A stretch of DNA of 64,000 nt, taken from NCBI GenBank assembly GCA_009937505.1, contig JAACFJ010000009.1:1-64000 (forward strand). The letters are read 5' to 3'. Position 1 is the stretch's first letter. The number at the start of each line of letters is the position of its first letter. Of the stretch, positions 1 through 8,200 are shown piece after piece. The notes beneath the pieces are model-generated. The model had not been told where the DNA came from. It was given only the letters and a program-made list of their open reading frames with translations, and did not search any database. A program made the translations under genes and the position numbers. The stretch comes from Gammaproteobacteria bacterium (GTDB taxonomy: Bacteria > Pseudomonadota > Gammaproteobacteria > Steroidobacterales > Woeseiaceae).

Positions 1-1242
1 GCTGACCCGGCAACGGAGGAACCGGGTACCGCCGTCACGATCGGTCGCATCCTGGTGAGCGATGCCGCCGCAGACTTTGCCGACCGGTCGTTGCCGTTAC
101 CTTTCGACGCCAAGATCGCCGCACTGAATGGCGAGATCTCTACGATCGCGACGACGAGTTCGGAACCGTCGACCGTAAAAATGGAAGGCAGCGTGGACGA
201 ATTCGGGCGTGTACAGGTCAGCGGCACGGTGACGCCGCTCGATCCGGCAGCAAACACCGACATCCGGGTGGCTTTCGAGAATGTCGACATGCCGAAGTTC
301 TCGGCCTACTCGATCCCGTTCGCCGGACAGGAAATTTCCAGCGGCCGGCTTGACCTGGACCTCGGCTACGCGATCAGCGAAGGCGCGCTCGTCGGCGAGA
401 ACCGCGTCGTGCTGCGCGACTTCGAGCTGGGCGACAAGGTGGAGCATCCGGGCGCGATGAGCCTGCCGCTGGGGCTCGCGGTCGCCCTGCTGAAAGACCC
501 GGACGGCCGGATCGACCTGGACGTCCCGGTTCGCGGCGACGTCAACGATCCGGAGTTCAAATATGGCGCCGTCGTGGCCAAAGCGCTATTCAACCTGATC
601 ACCAAGATCGTAACGTCTCCCTTCGCATTACTCGGCAACCTCGTGGGCGCCGAGGCGGGTGAACTCGAATACCTCGTTTTCGAACCGGGACGCGCGGACC
701 TGTCACCCCCTGAAATTGAGAAGGCCGGCAAGATCGCGGAAGCACTGGGACTCCGTCCGCAACTCGCTCTGCAGATCGGCGGCGTTTATGCGCCTGACAA
801 CGATGCGGCTGCGCTGAAAGCCGAAAAAGTGGACCAGGTAATCGAGGACCGTATCGCCGCCGCGGACGACGACAAGGCGATGTACGCCGATCAACGCCGC
901 GAAGCCGTCGAGCAGCTCGTCACCGAGCTGCTCACCGATGCCGATCCGGCGGCGATATTGGACGAGATTCGGACCACTCATACCGCGCAGGGCGACGACG
1001 GCAAGGAGCAATTTGACGCTCTCGCCTACACCGAAGCGCTCCGCACGCGCCTGATCGATGCGCAGCCGCTTGGCGAAACAGAGCTCGCGTCGCTGGGGGC
1101 CGCTCGCGCAGAGAATGTGCGACAGGCCGTCCTCGATTCGAATGCGGAACTCGATTCACGCATCGCCGTCGATGCGCCCGCGGCCGTTGATATCGACGAC
1201 GACGAGCGAGTCCGCATGAAACTCACATTAAGGGGACAGTGA
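1..1242 (+). CDS. DUF748 (AsmA-like) protein, C-terminal part
   Basis: The reading frame is open from base 1, so the gene starts before the window; 413 residues are present. It matches the C-terminal half of DUF748 proteins, large AsmA/TamB-like envelope proteins. It has beta-rich repeats of the type F-D-AKIAALNG-I, a hydrophobic stretch (FNLITKIVTSPFALLGNLVG), and a terminal OmpA-like region (LEYLVFEPGRADLS, then a helix and ALQIGGVY). The family is thought to act in the periplasm or inner membrane in envelope lipid homeostasis; the exact role is unknown. The stop TGA (1240-1242) lies inside a palindromic repeat starting at 1232, so the last residues (RGQ) are repeat-encoded and the original C-terminus may have been slightly different. 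Confidence 0.85.
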   Translation, partial: ADPATEEPGTAVTIGRILVSDAAADFADRSLPLPFDAKIAALNGEISTIATTSSEPSTVKMEGSVDEFGRVQVSGTVTPLDPAANTDIRVAFENVDMPKFSAYSIPFAGQEISSGRLDLDLGYAISEGALVGENRVVLRDFELGDKVEHPGAMSLPLGLAVALLKDPDGRIDLDVPVRGDVNDPEFKYGAVVAKALFNLITKIVTSPFALLGNLVGAEAGELEYLVFEPGRADLSPPEIEKAGKIAEALGLRPQLALQIGGVYAPDNDAAALKAEKVDQVIEDRIAAADDDKAMYADQRREAVEQLVTELLTDADPAAILDEIRTTHTAQGDDGKEQFDALAYTEALRTRLIDAQPLGETELASLGAARAENVRQAVLDSNAELDSRIAVDAPAAVDIDDDERVRMKLTLRGQ

Positions 1243-1308
1243 CTTTTTGTGCCAGGCGACATCGGTCAATGGCCCCATAATGGCCTGGCACTAAAAGTCA
1301 CTGTCCCC
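1232..1308. repeat. Palindromic gene-end element, copy 1
   Basis: The left arm (1232-1257) opens GGGGACAGTGA and ends TGCCAGGC; the right arm (1283-1308) is its near-perfect reverse complement, around a 25-base loop. The centre of the arms reads TTTTTGTG against CACTAAAA, so this copy is slightly decayed. It supplies the stop codon of the DUF748 gene and ends 18 bases before the GNAT start codon. Confidence 0.9.
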
Positions 1309-1326
1309 AGATACTCCGGAGAAACG

Positions 1327-1920
1327 ATGACGATACGCGCCGCTCGCAAGAACGACTGCGCCGAGCTGGCGGAACTGGTCGACATTGCCGGCGAAGGCCT
1401 GCCCTATTATCACTGGCAGCAGGTCGCCCAGCCCGGCCAGGACCCCTGGGAAGTCGGCCGCGAGCGCGCGTCCCGCGAAACCGGGAGTTTCTCGTACCGC
1501 AACGGTGTCGTAGCCGACGTCGACGGCAGAATTGTCGGCGCGCTTGTCGGCTACCCGATTGCGGCCGAGCCTGATGCTATCGATACCGACAGCACGCCGG
1601 CCATGTGGATTCCGTTGCTTGAGCTGGAAAGCATCGCGGCCGGAACCTGGTACATCAATACCGTTGCTGTGTTCTCGGAGGGCCGCGGCCTCGGCGTAGG
1701 TTCGAAACTCATGCAGTGGGCCGAACGGACAGCCTCGGACCTCGGGCTTCGAGGCACGAGCCTGATCGTTTCCGACGCCAACCACGGAGCGCAAAGGCTT
1801 TATGACCGCCTCGGCTACGAAGAAGCGGCGCGCCGTCCGATGCTCAAGGAGCAGTGGCAGAATGACGGCGAGAACTGGGTGCTGATGATCAGAGAAAATT
1901 TGAAAATTTGGGGACAGTGA
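1327..1920 (+). CDS. GNAT family N-acetyltransferase
   Basis: This 197-residue protein shows the GNAT fold: an N-terminal MTIRAARKNDCAELAELVD strand-helix, a central strand with WYINTVAV, and the acetyl-CoA pyrophosphate loop as GRGLGVGSKLMQWAE (pattern R/Q-x-x-G-x-G/A). It ends with the typical SDANHGAQRLYDRLGYEE segment. The ATG at 1327 is preceded by GGAGAAACG, a good ribosome binding site; a longer open frame upstream only reads through the palindromic element. The substrate cannot be told. The stop TGA at 1918-1920 is inside the next element copy, so the protein ends WGQ. Confidence 0.88.
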   Translation: MTIRAARKNDCAELAELVDIAGEGLPYYHWQQVAQPGQDPWEVGRERASRETGSFSYRNGVVADVDGRIVGALVGYPIAAEPDAIDTDSTPAMWIPLLELESIAAGTWYINTVAVFSEGRGLGVGSKLMQWAERTASDLGLRGTSLIVSDANHGAQRLYDRLGYEEAARRPMLKEQWQNDGENWVLMIRENLKIWGQ

Positions 1921-1959
1921 CTTTTGGTGCCTGGCACCAAAAGTCACTGTCCCCAAATT
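1905..1959. repeat. Palindromic gene-end element, copy 2 (TTGGTG subtype)
   Basis: An almost perfect palindrome: GGGGACAGTGACTTTTGGTGCC on the left, one central T, and the exact reverse complement on the right (1910-1954). Symmetry extends into flanking AATTT/AAATT. Both arms carry the TTTTGG / CCAAAA variant of the arm centre. It provides the GNAT stop codon and lies 20 bases before the next gene. Confidence 0.92.
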
Positions 1960-1979
1960 CGTGGCGGTAAACTAGTTGG

Positions 1980-2537
1980 GTGAAAGACGCCAAGGACAAT
2001 CCACAGGACACGCGCTCACGGAGGTACCGCTCCCTGCTGCTCAACGGCGCGGCGCTCCTTGCGGTGTTTATAGTGGTCACGACGTACCAGTCACGCAACA
2101 TGCTTGCTACCGGCGACGAGGTCGCACCTGAGCTTCGGGGCACGACCCTCGAGGGTGAGCCCTACGATCTCGAGGATGCCGGATCGCGACCGGCGCTCGT
2201 CTATTTCTTTGCACCCTGGTGCAAGATCTGCGCAGCAAGTGCCGATAACCTGAACCGATTACGCCGCTGGCGGAACGAGTCGGAACTCGAAATGGTCGCA
2301 GTGGCACTCGACTGGAGCGAGGCCGAAGAAGTGCGTGCCTATGTGCAACGTCACGAACTCGACATCACCGTCGTGCTCGGCGACTCGAACGTCGCGCGGC
2401 AATGGCAAATCTACGCCTTCCCGTCCTACTATGTGCCAACTCGGCCTGTTGTGGCGCGCATGGACCGTCGACTGGCACTAAAAGTCACTGTCCCCTTTTT
2501 ATTAGTTGGTAGAGGGCTAACGCGAACAGTGCGTTAA
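1980..2537 (+). CDS. TlpA-like thioredoxin, 3' end frameshifted
   Basis: Membrane-anchored periplasmic thioredoxin-fold protein: a GTG start at 1980, one N-terminal transmembrane helix (about residues 18-36), then the redox motif WCKIC (Cys81, Cys84) after VYFFAP. After PSYYV (about residue 152) the normal strand and turn of the fold are missing. The conserved terminal segment QLGLLWRAWTVD is present, but in the +1 frame (2437-2472), where a TAA at 2479-2481 inside a repeat half-arm would end it. The frame actually open runs on through the repeat to 2537. This indicates a small internal deletion of roughly 15-20 codons that also shifted the frame. The CxxC domain is intact, but stability and function are doubtful. 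Confidence 0.75.
   Translation: MKDAKDNPQDTRSRRYRSLLLNGAALLAVFIVVTTYQSRNMLATGDEVAPELRGTTLEGEPYDLEDAGSRPALVYFFAPWCKICAASADNLNRLRRWRNESELEMVAVALDWSEAEEVRAYVQRHELDITVVLGDSNVARQWQIYAFPSYYVPTRPVVARMDRRLALKVTVPFLLVGRGLTRTVR
2473..2497. repeat. Half copy of the gene-end element (right arm only)
   Basis: TGGCACTAAAAGTCACTGTCCCC stands alone without a left partner, between the convergent TlpA-like and CPBP genes. Read from the minus strand it gives the CPBP stop codon (2485-2487, ending RGQ). Read in the shifted plus-strand frame it holds the TAA that would end the TlpA-like protein. Confidence 0.85.
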
Positions 2538-3246
2538 AGACTATCCCCAGCAGCCCGACTTCCGGACCGTAGATATGCGTCTGCTGTATGCCGAGCGCCC
2601 CGACCTTCTCACCGAAGCCGAAGAGCGGGTAATCGATGCCGTTCCACAGCGCATGCGACACGCTCGCCACCACGATCGAGCCGGTCAGCATCCGCAGCAT
2701 TCCCCAGATCAAGCCGAGCAACGTCGCGTTTACCAGGTACACCGGTATCTCGGCGGCCGGCACATCGAACCCGGTATCGAGCGCGATCGCCGAGACGTGC
2801 CAGGCCGTAAACGCAAGACTCGTCCACAGGAGGACCCGCATATCCGACTGCCCTGCCCGTTTCAGCGCCGCCCACAGCCAGCCGCGGAAGAAGCCTTCTT
2901 CAGTTATCAGGCCCATTACGATGCCGGTGCTGCTCATCAGCCCCATGTTGATGAGCGTCTTGTTCCAGTCGGTTTCGCTGGTATCCGTTGCGCCAGCGGC
3001 GAGTGCAATGATGGCAGTCAACCCGAGAACGATCAGCGGATAAGAGACAGCCAGCACGTAACCTCGTGCAGTCCCCCAGGCAAGCCCCATCTCCGCCCGC
3101 GAGAATTTCTGCAGATACCAGAACAACGCCGTCAACGGAGTGAGCGTTAGTGCGCTGAAGGCTGCAAGACCGTTGGCATCCATCGCCGTCGTGACGAGAA
3201 TTGCGGCACTCGTGCCGGCGATCGCCGGAATGTATCTTTTGTCCAT
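2485..3246 (-). CDS. CPBP family intramembrane metalloprotease
   Basis: The 253-residue polytopic protein has the CPBP/Abi (Rce1-like) signature: Glu116-Glu117 with Arg121 in EEGFFRGW, His150 in FTAWH, and His198/Asn202 in SHALWNG, all within transmembrane helices (about seven to eight predicted by eye). The family cleaves or processes membrane proteins or prenylated peptides at the inner membrane; the substrate here is unknown. I take the ATG at 3246 (MDKRYIPAIAG) because the open frame beyond it is arginine-rich with no membrane character. The last three residues (RGQ) and the stop come from the half palindromic element shared with the convergent TlpA-like gene. Confidence 0.85.
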   Translation of the reverse strand: MDKRYIPAIAGTSAAILVTTAMDANGLAAFSALTLTPLTALFWYLQKFSRAEMGLAWGTARGYVLAVSYPLIVLGLTAIIALAAGATDTSETDWNKTLINMGLMSSTGIVMGLITEEGFFRGWLWAALKRAGQSDMRVLLWTSLAFTAWHVSAIALDTGFDVPAAEIPVYLVNATLLGLIWGMLRMLTGSIVVASVSHALWNGIDYPLFGFGEKVGALGIQQTHIYGPEVGLLGIVFNALFALALYQLIKRGQ

Positions 3247-3332
3247 ACCGGTCAGATGCGCCAAACTGGCAATTGGATCCCTTGCGCGCCCGTAGCGCCC
3301 CGCGCGGGGAATGAACTTCCGGGGGGAGATCA

Positions 3333-3995
3333 ATGAAACCTGTGCAGTACAGCCTCGAAGGCCGTGTAGCCACCGTTCGTATCGACGACGGCAAGCGCAA
3401 TGCATTGTCGCCACAGGTCTTGCGCGAAATCTACGAGGCGCTCGATCGCGCCGAATCAGATCTCAACGTGATGAAGCGCGGCGGCGTTAATGCGATTCGC
3501 ATGTTGCGCTCCGGTTACGCCCTCACTGCACGCGTCATGGCCTATCCGTATCCGGTCATCGCCGCCTGCAACGGCCACTCGTTCGCGATGGGTGCGTTCC
3601 TGATGCTATCGGCAGATTACGTCATTGGCAGCCGCGGCGATTTCAATATTTCGGCCAACGAAGTGGCCATCGGCCTGACCATGCCGCGCGTTGCTGCGGC
3701 CATGTTGCGCCATCGGCTCGACCCGGCAGCATTTCAGCGCGCGGTCACCCTGTCCGAATACTTCGACCCGGAGTCGGCGTTGGACGCCGGGTTCTTCGAC
3801 GAACTCGTGGAACCGGAAGAACTCATGGCGCGCGCTGAATCCCAGGCAGCCACGCTAGATAAGCTCGATGAACGGGCACACGCGGCATCCAAGCGGCGGA
3901 TCCGTGCCGCACTCATCCGCAGGATCCGATTCAGTATCCCGCTGGATCTTTTCGACGCCATGTTAATGGGCTTGAGAGGCGCGCGTCCGCGCTGA
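3333..3995 (+). CDS. Crotonase/enoyl-CoA hydratase family protein with internal deletion
   Basis: A crotonase-fold protein of 220 residues, against about 240-250 usual. The N-terminus (VATVRIDDGKRNALSPQVL) and the second half (CNGHSFAMGAFLMLSADY with the second oxyanion loop, then the helical tail) are typical. Between ALDRAESD (about residue 43) and LNVMKRGG, roughly 18 residues are missing that in relatives read like VVVLTGR-G-FSAGFD, i.e. the strand and the first oxyanion-hole loop. The deletion is in frame. The strong ribosome binding site (GGGGGGAGATCA before the ATG) is intact. Without that loop, CoA-ester activation should be impaired, so the protein may be inactive or repurposed. Confidence 0.8.
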   Translation: MKPVQYSLEGRVATVRIDDGKRNALSPQVLREIYEALDRAESDLNVMKRGGVNAIRMLRSGYALTARVMAYPYPVIAACNGHSFAMGAFLMLSADYVIGSRGDFNISANEVAIGLTMPRVAAAMLRHRLDPAAFQRAVTLSEYFDPESALDAGFFDELVEPEELMARAESQAATLDKLDERAHAASKRRIRAALIRRIRFSIPLDLFDAMLMGLRGARPR

Positions 3996-4020
3996 CCCTC
4001 CTGCTAATCAGGAATTGCCT

Positions 4021-5259
4021 TCAGGCAAGCACGTTTTTGGCAGTGAGACTGATCGGCTCGCGGTCGACCGCGAGAAACGACAACGGGATGTCGGTGTCGA
4101 AGTCGCGTTTCTCACCGGTCAATGCCTGCGCCAGCATCGAACCGATCGCCGGCGCCAGCTTGAACCCGTGACCGCTGAAGCCATTGGCGAGCCAGAATCC
4201 GTCGATCTCTGTGGGCCCGAGTACGGGATGCACGTCCTCGCAGTTGGTCGTGTAGAGACCGCAGTAGCCGCGGACCCGCCCGCTGTAGGGCAGCTCGGGT
4301 AGCCGGTGATGCAGTACGTGCAGGTTCACCACTTCAAAGTCGTCATCGGTCTCGGTCCGGAAGTCGTCCGGGTCGGCGACGGCCTCTCGCTCGTCTTCCT
4401 CGCGCACGGAACCGATCACGAGCTGCTGGCCGTTGTTCTGGGTTCGGAAATAGATGCCGCCCGCCAGGTCTGCCGTGACCGGGATATGACCTGTTAGCGT
4501 GTCCGGCCGGTCGCGGTACATCACCTGGATGCGCATCGGCTCGAGTGTCCACGGCACCTTCAGCCCGACCATGGCCGACAGGCGATTGCACCAGGGACCG
4601 GCGGCGTTGATCACGAGCGGTGTCGCGAGTTCATCGCCATCATCGAGCGACACGCTCTGAATACGACCACCGCTGACGCCAACGCCGATGACCTGGCTCC
4701 TGAATCGCACCTCGACGCCAACATTTCTGCAGGCGTCAACCAGGTCGCTCGAAGCGGCCATCGGATCGACGTACCCGCCCTCGACCTCGAAAAGATTGCG
4801 GCTGCCGCCTTCACAAACGTGTGCCTCGCCCGTGTCGATATCGGGTGCAAGGGTACAGGTGCTGAGCGCCGGGAAGCGTTCGGCGATGTCGTTGTCATCC
4901 AGAACCTCGGACGCGATGCCAAAGCCCTGCATTCGCTGGTGTTCCGCGTCGGCCCATCCGCGATCACCGCCCGGCATCCACAACACGCCATCTTCGATGA
5001 ACTCCGCGGCCGGCTCCGCTAGCCCGGTGAATGCTTTCCATTGCCGGTAAGCATTGATTCCATCTCGCGCGAGCAATAGCGTCTCGTCAACGGAGTAGCG
5101 CACCCGGCATATGGCAGACGACGCGCCCGTGGAGCCCTCGCCGACGGCTGCGCCTTTCTCGATGACAGCAATGGTCAGTTTCGATCGCCGCGCCAGCTGC
5201 CAGGCGATGCACAGGCCGATGATGCCCGCGCCCGCAATCACAACGTCGTAGCTCTTCAT
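4021..5259 (-). CDS. FAD-dependent oxidoreductase, DAO/sarcosine oxidase-like
   Basis: 412 residues of the DAO superfamily: the N-terminal dinucleotide-binding motif GAGIIG (residues 10-15), an acidic residue at the end of strand 2 (VIEKGAAVGEGSTGASS, the usual FAD ribose/pyrophosphate contact), LVINAAGPWCNRLSAMVG in mid-protein, and the C-terminal FAD closing motif NGFSGHGFKLAPAIG. The class oxidises the C-N bond of amino acids or N-methyl amines (glycine, sarcosine, D-amino acids) to imines, passing electrons to oxygen or the respiratory chain. No signal peptide is seen, so it is cytoplasmic. It is convergent with the crotonase gene and has no obvious partner subunits, so its substrate stays open. 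Confidence 0.87.
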   Translation of the reverse strand: MKSYDVVIAGAGIIGLCIAWQLARRSKLTIAVIEKGAAVGEGSTGASSAICRVRYSVDETLLLARDGINAYRQWKAFTGLAEPAAEFIEDGVLWMPGGDRGWADAEHQRMQGFGIASEVLDDNDIAERFPALSTCTLAPDIDTGEAHVCEGGSRNLFEVEGGYVDPMAASSDLVDACRNVGVEVRFRSQVIGVGVSGGRIQSVSLDDGDELATPLVINAAGPWCNRLSAMVGLKVPWTLEPMRIQVMYRDRPDTLTGHIPVTADLAGGIYFRTQNNGQQLVIGSVREEDEREAVADPDDFRTETDDDFEVVNLHVLHHRLPELPYSGRVRGYCGLYTTNCEDVHPVLGPTEIDGFWLANGFSGHGFKLAPAIGSMLAQALTGEKRDFDTDIPLSFLAVDREPISLTAKNVLA

Positions 5260-5369
5260 CTCAGGGGCTCACCACGGTATTTGTCATAATTCTCGCCATT
5301 GGAAAACGATTCTGTTTCAACATATTCTAGGTCACGAACACATAACAACAATTCTCGGGGGGGATGCCA

Positions 5370-7064
5370 ATGTTTAATCACTTCTTACTCTTGCGCGCTG
5401 CATTTGCTGCACTCGGAATCACTGTAATTGCGTCGTCTGCAGGCGCTTTTCCGCAGACTCTCAACGACTGGCAGAGTCGCTACGGCGCTGCATCCGCTTC
5501 CGGAGACAACGCGGAGTGCCAGCTTTGCCACGTCAATGCCAATGGCGGCAGCCCCTGGAACGGCTACGGCTGGGACATCCGTGATGCACTGGCCGACCTC
5601 GGTTGCGACCTGAATGCGAACGGTACCGTCTCCAATGCCGAGGCATTATTTTGCGTCGAGCTGGACAATTCCGACAACGACGGTAGCGGCGTCGATAACA
5701 TCACAGAGATTGGCGTGCAAACCCAGCCCGGCTGGACGGAGGGCCCGTTCAATACACACTACTCGCGCACCGGCACCGTCGGCGGCAATATGCCACCCGA
5801 CAACATCGGCGCGCTGGACCCGGACGGCACCGAGCCGCCTCCACCTGAGCCACCGCTGCCGCCGGATGACGATGCCGACCTGCCTCCGGGGCAGCTGGTC
5901 AGAAATACGATCGTCGTACGTCCCGGCGATTCGATCCAGGCAGCCGTCGACCGGGCGAAGCCCGGGACCCGTATCTATGTCCTGGCGGGCACCTACCGGG
6001 AACTGAGCGATCCCACTAACGCGCTGACCATCACCAAGAACGGCCTGAGGATCATCGGTCAGACAACGAAGAAGAAGCGTGTCGTCATCGAAAATGCCGG
6101 CAATCAGCGCAACGGTATCGTCGTAGTGCCGGAGGATCGCACCGACTGCATGGGCTGTCATACGGACCTGGCGCCCCCGTTCCCGGTGCATCCCGGCACG
6201 CCCATGGGCCTCAAGATGCGCGACCCCATGATGCACGGCATCGAAATCCGCGGTATCACGATCAAGGGCTTTAGAAATAACGGTCTGTTTACGGAGAACG
6301 TCGACGGATTCAAGATTATCGACGTTGAATCGATCGACAACCGCAACTACGGTATTTTCCCGACCCTGTCGAAGAATGGGCTGATCAGCCACAGCAAGGC
6401 GATCGGCTCTTCACTTGACAGCGGCATCTGGGTCGAGACGTCGGAAAACGTCACGGTGCAACACAGTCTTGTGACCGGCAACGTCAACGGCCTCGAAGTA
6501 TCGAACAGTGACGACATTCTGCTGGCGCACAACGAGGCGACCGGCAATACCGTCGGTGCCGCGATCCTGCTCCTGCCGGACATCTTCGATGATCGTCCGG
6601 GCGCGAAGCGCATCGACATGCGCAATAACTGGATACACGACAACAACAAGGAGAACACAGCGAGGCCCGGATCGATCCTGTCGTTTGTCCCATCGGGCAC
6701 CGGCGTGCTGTATCTTGGCGTTGACCAGTCGACGATTGCTAACAACCGCGTCGAGAACAACGACTTTACCGGTATCGCGATAGCCGATTACTGCCTGACC
6801 GTACTCGGTACGCCGTTCGACTGTGCGGCGGATCCGACCATCACCCTGGAGTTCCTGGCCGACCAGGCGGCGACGGAAAATACGGTCGTGAACAACGCGC
6901 TGATCAACAACGGCACGAACGTCGATCCCGGTAATCCGTTCGGTTTTGCGGCGGCAGACTTGACCCTGTTGTCGTTGCCACCCTTTGCGTTCAGCAACTG
7001 CTATGCCGGCAATACGTTCCTGACGGCATTCTCGATCATTGGCGTCTTGCCACCGTGTCTGTAA
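5370..7064 (+). CDS. Secreted right-handed parallel beta-helix protein with two CxxCH motifs
   Basis: A 564-residue exported protein. A signal peptide (LLLRAAFAALGITVIASSAGA) is followed by a small domain with CQLCH, a possible c-type heme site, and acidic D/N-rich loops (DLNANGTVSNAE; DNSDNDGSGVDN) that resemble calcium-binding EF-hand or thrombospondin-3 loops. After a proline-rich linker (PPPPEPPLPPDDD) comes a beta-helix starting IVVRPGDSIQAAVDRAKPGTRIYV, with repeated N-rich coils. A second CMGCH sits in an insertion near residue 253. Beta-helix proteins of this kind usually bind or cleave polysaccharide. An ATG at 5364 touches the G-run; the one at 5370 has proper spacing and is preferred. 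Confidence 0.82.
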   Translation: MFNHFLLLRAAFAALGITVIASSAGAFPQTLNDWQSRYGAASASGDNAECQLCHVNANGGSPWNGYGWDIRDALADLGCDLNANGTVSNAEALFCVELDNSDNDGSGVDNITEIGVQTQPGWTEGPFNTHYSRTGTVGGNMPPDNIGALDPDGTEPPPPEPPLPPDDDADLPPGQLVRNTIVVRPGDSIQAAVDRAKPGTRIYVLAGTYRELSDPTNALTITKNGLRIIGQTTKKKRVVIENAGNQRNGIVVVPEDRTDCMGCHTDLAPPFPVHPGTPMGLKMRDPMMHGIEIRGITIKGFRNNGLFTENVDGFKIIDVESIDNRNYGIFPTLSKNGLISHSKAIGSSLDSGIWVETSENVTVQHSLVTGNVNGLEVSNSDDILLAHNEATGNTVGAAILLLPDIFDDRPGAKRIDMRNNWIHDNNKENTARPGSILSFVPSGTGVLYLGVDQSTIANNRVENNDFTGIAIADYCLTVLGTPFDCAADPTITLEFLADQAATENTVVNNALINNGTNVDPGNPFGFAAADLTLLSLPPFAFSNCYAGNTFLTAFSIIGVLPPCL

Positions 7065-7087
7065 GGCACTAACGAGATATGAACGAA

Positions 7088-7113
7088 CGAGGGCCGCCTT
7101 CGGGTGGCCCTCG
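7088..7113 (+). terminator. GC-rich hairpin after the beta-helix gene
   Basis: CGAGGGCC and GGCCCTCG form an 8-bp perfect stem around a 10-base loop, 24 bases after the stop codon at 7064. There is only a short T content afterwards, so it is a probable but not classical intrinsic terminator. Confidence 0.55.
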
Positions 7114-7150
7114 CCTCATTGGATCCGCGCCACCACCAAATCGATAGCTC

Positions 7151-7771
7151 TCACCACCGTATGGTCTTCATCGTCGGCACCGAGCTGTCGATAACGGCCT
7201 GCGCCGCCTGCCTGTGGCGTTCGAAGTATCCGGGCGATTCGGCAAGGTAAACCGTCACATACAGGCGTCCTTCATCGACGAAACCGCCGGCGATGCCGCG
7301 GTGACTGGCCGCGCCGGGCACGTCTGCCGAGAGCTCGAACTCGAATCCCGGTAAACCGGTGAAGCCGCGTTCTCGCACGTTACTCACTGAAATTACGGCC
7401 GAACCGCTCCACAAGACACCTTGCAGGGACTTCGCAATAAAGCCAGCTGTTTCTGTCGCCGACATGTTCGACCGGAAGACCGGCAACCCGGGGTAGTCGC
7501 TTGCCTTGAAGATCGGCTCCCCGTCGTCCACCCCGCCGGTCACGAAGAGTCGATCCCGCTCGAGTCCTTCCCGTGACCAGGTGCTGGATAGAGCCTGGCC
7601 CCTGGGCAAATCCGATCCCGACTGCTTATACCAGCGGTCATCGAGTGTGATGCGCAGTCTGCCGATTTCATACACACCTGCGTCAGACGCCCGGGGCACC
7701 TGCGACGCGCAACCGGTGATGGTAATGATCGCCACGAGAAGGGTGATAAAGAAAATCCTGGACAGCATCAT
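7151..7771 (-). CDS. Lipoprotein of unknown function
   Basis: 206 residues. The ATG at 7771 is preceded on the minus strand by GGGGAGG at good spacing; the frame extends upstream but without a signal sequence. The N-terminus MMLSRIFFITLLVAIITITGC is a lipoprotein signal with the lipobox ITGC and Ser-Gln-free downstream residues (ASQVPRA). The mature domain is beta-rich (GRLRITLDDRWYK, VTGGVDDGEPIFK, GLPGFEFELSADV, EGRLYVTVYLAES). No motif lets me name a family. The neighbour downstream of its promoter is a divergent-side hypothetical membrane gene on the same strand. Confidence 0.75.
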   Translation of the reverse strand: MMLSRIFFITLLVAIITITGCASQVPRASDAGVYEIGRLRITLDDRWYKQSGSDLPRGQALSSTWSREGLERDRLFVTGGVDDGEPIFKASDYPGLPVFRSNMSATETAGFIAKSLQGVLWSGSAVISVSNVRERGFTGLPGFEFELSADVPGAASHRGIAGGFVDEGRLYVTVYLAESPGYFERHRQAAQAVIDSSVPTMKTIRW

Positions 7772-7849
7772 TGATTGCCTCCCCGTGCAGGTATCCCGCC
7801 TCACGATCGAGAACCTCAAAGATTGCGCCTTAACGATCGAGGCCCAAGC

Positions 7850-8200
7850 CTAATCCGGTTTTTGCAGTCCGTAAATCTTCTTTAGCGTCACTGACTGAAA
7901 CAGCAGGGCGGAGCACAACGTCACGGTCGCGACGATACCGAGGATAACGAGCATGCGCCCGTACGGTTGACCGTGCAGAGCGCGTATCTGCGCAAGCTCG
8001 TACATCGTGCGCAGCCACTCGAGCGTGCCGAGCACGAGGACGACCTGCATCAACCTGGCGACCCAGGGTCGGCGAAGGAACAACAGACCAATCAGAACAA
8101 GCGCCACAAAGACTCCGATCGAGTTGCCGTAGCGCATGAAATGCGCGCCAAGTACGACCAGGCTGAGGACGATGGGGATGTACAGCGGTACTTTTTTCAC
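7850..8200 (-). CDS. Small four-helix membrane protein, unknown function
   Basis: 116 residues with about four transmembrane helices (IPIVLSLVVLGAHF, IGVFVALVLIGLLFL, VARLMQVVLVLGTLEWL, MLVILGIVATVTLCSALLF). Its start codon overlaps the stop of the upstream diguanylate cyclase gene (ATGA at 8197-8200), so the two are translationally coupled and probably work together at the membrane. No enzyme motif is visible. It could be an accessory of the cyclase sensor domain or an unrelated passenger. Confidence 0.78.
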   Translation of the reverse strand: MKKVPLYIPIVLSLVVLGAHFMRYGNSIGVFVALVLIGLLFLRRPWVARLMQVVLVLGTLEWLRTMYELAQIRALHGQPYGRMLVILGIVATVTLCSALLFQSVTLKKIYGLQKPD

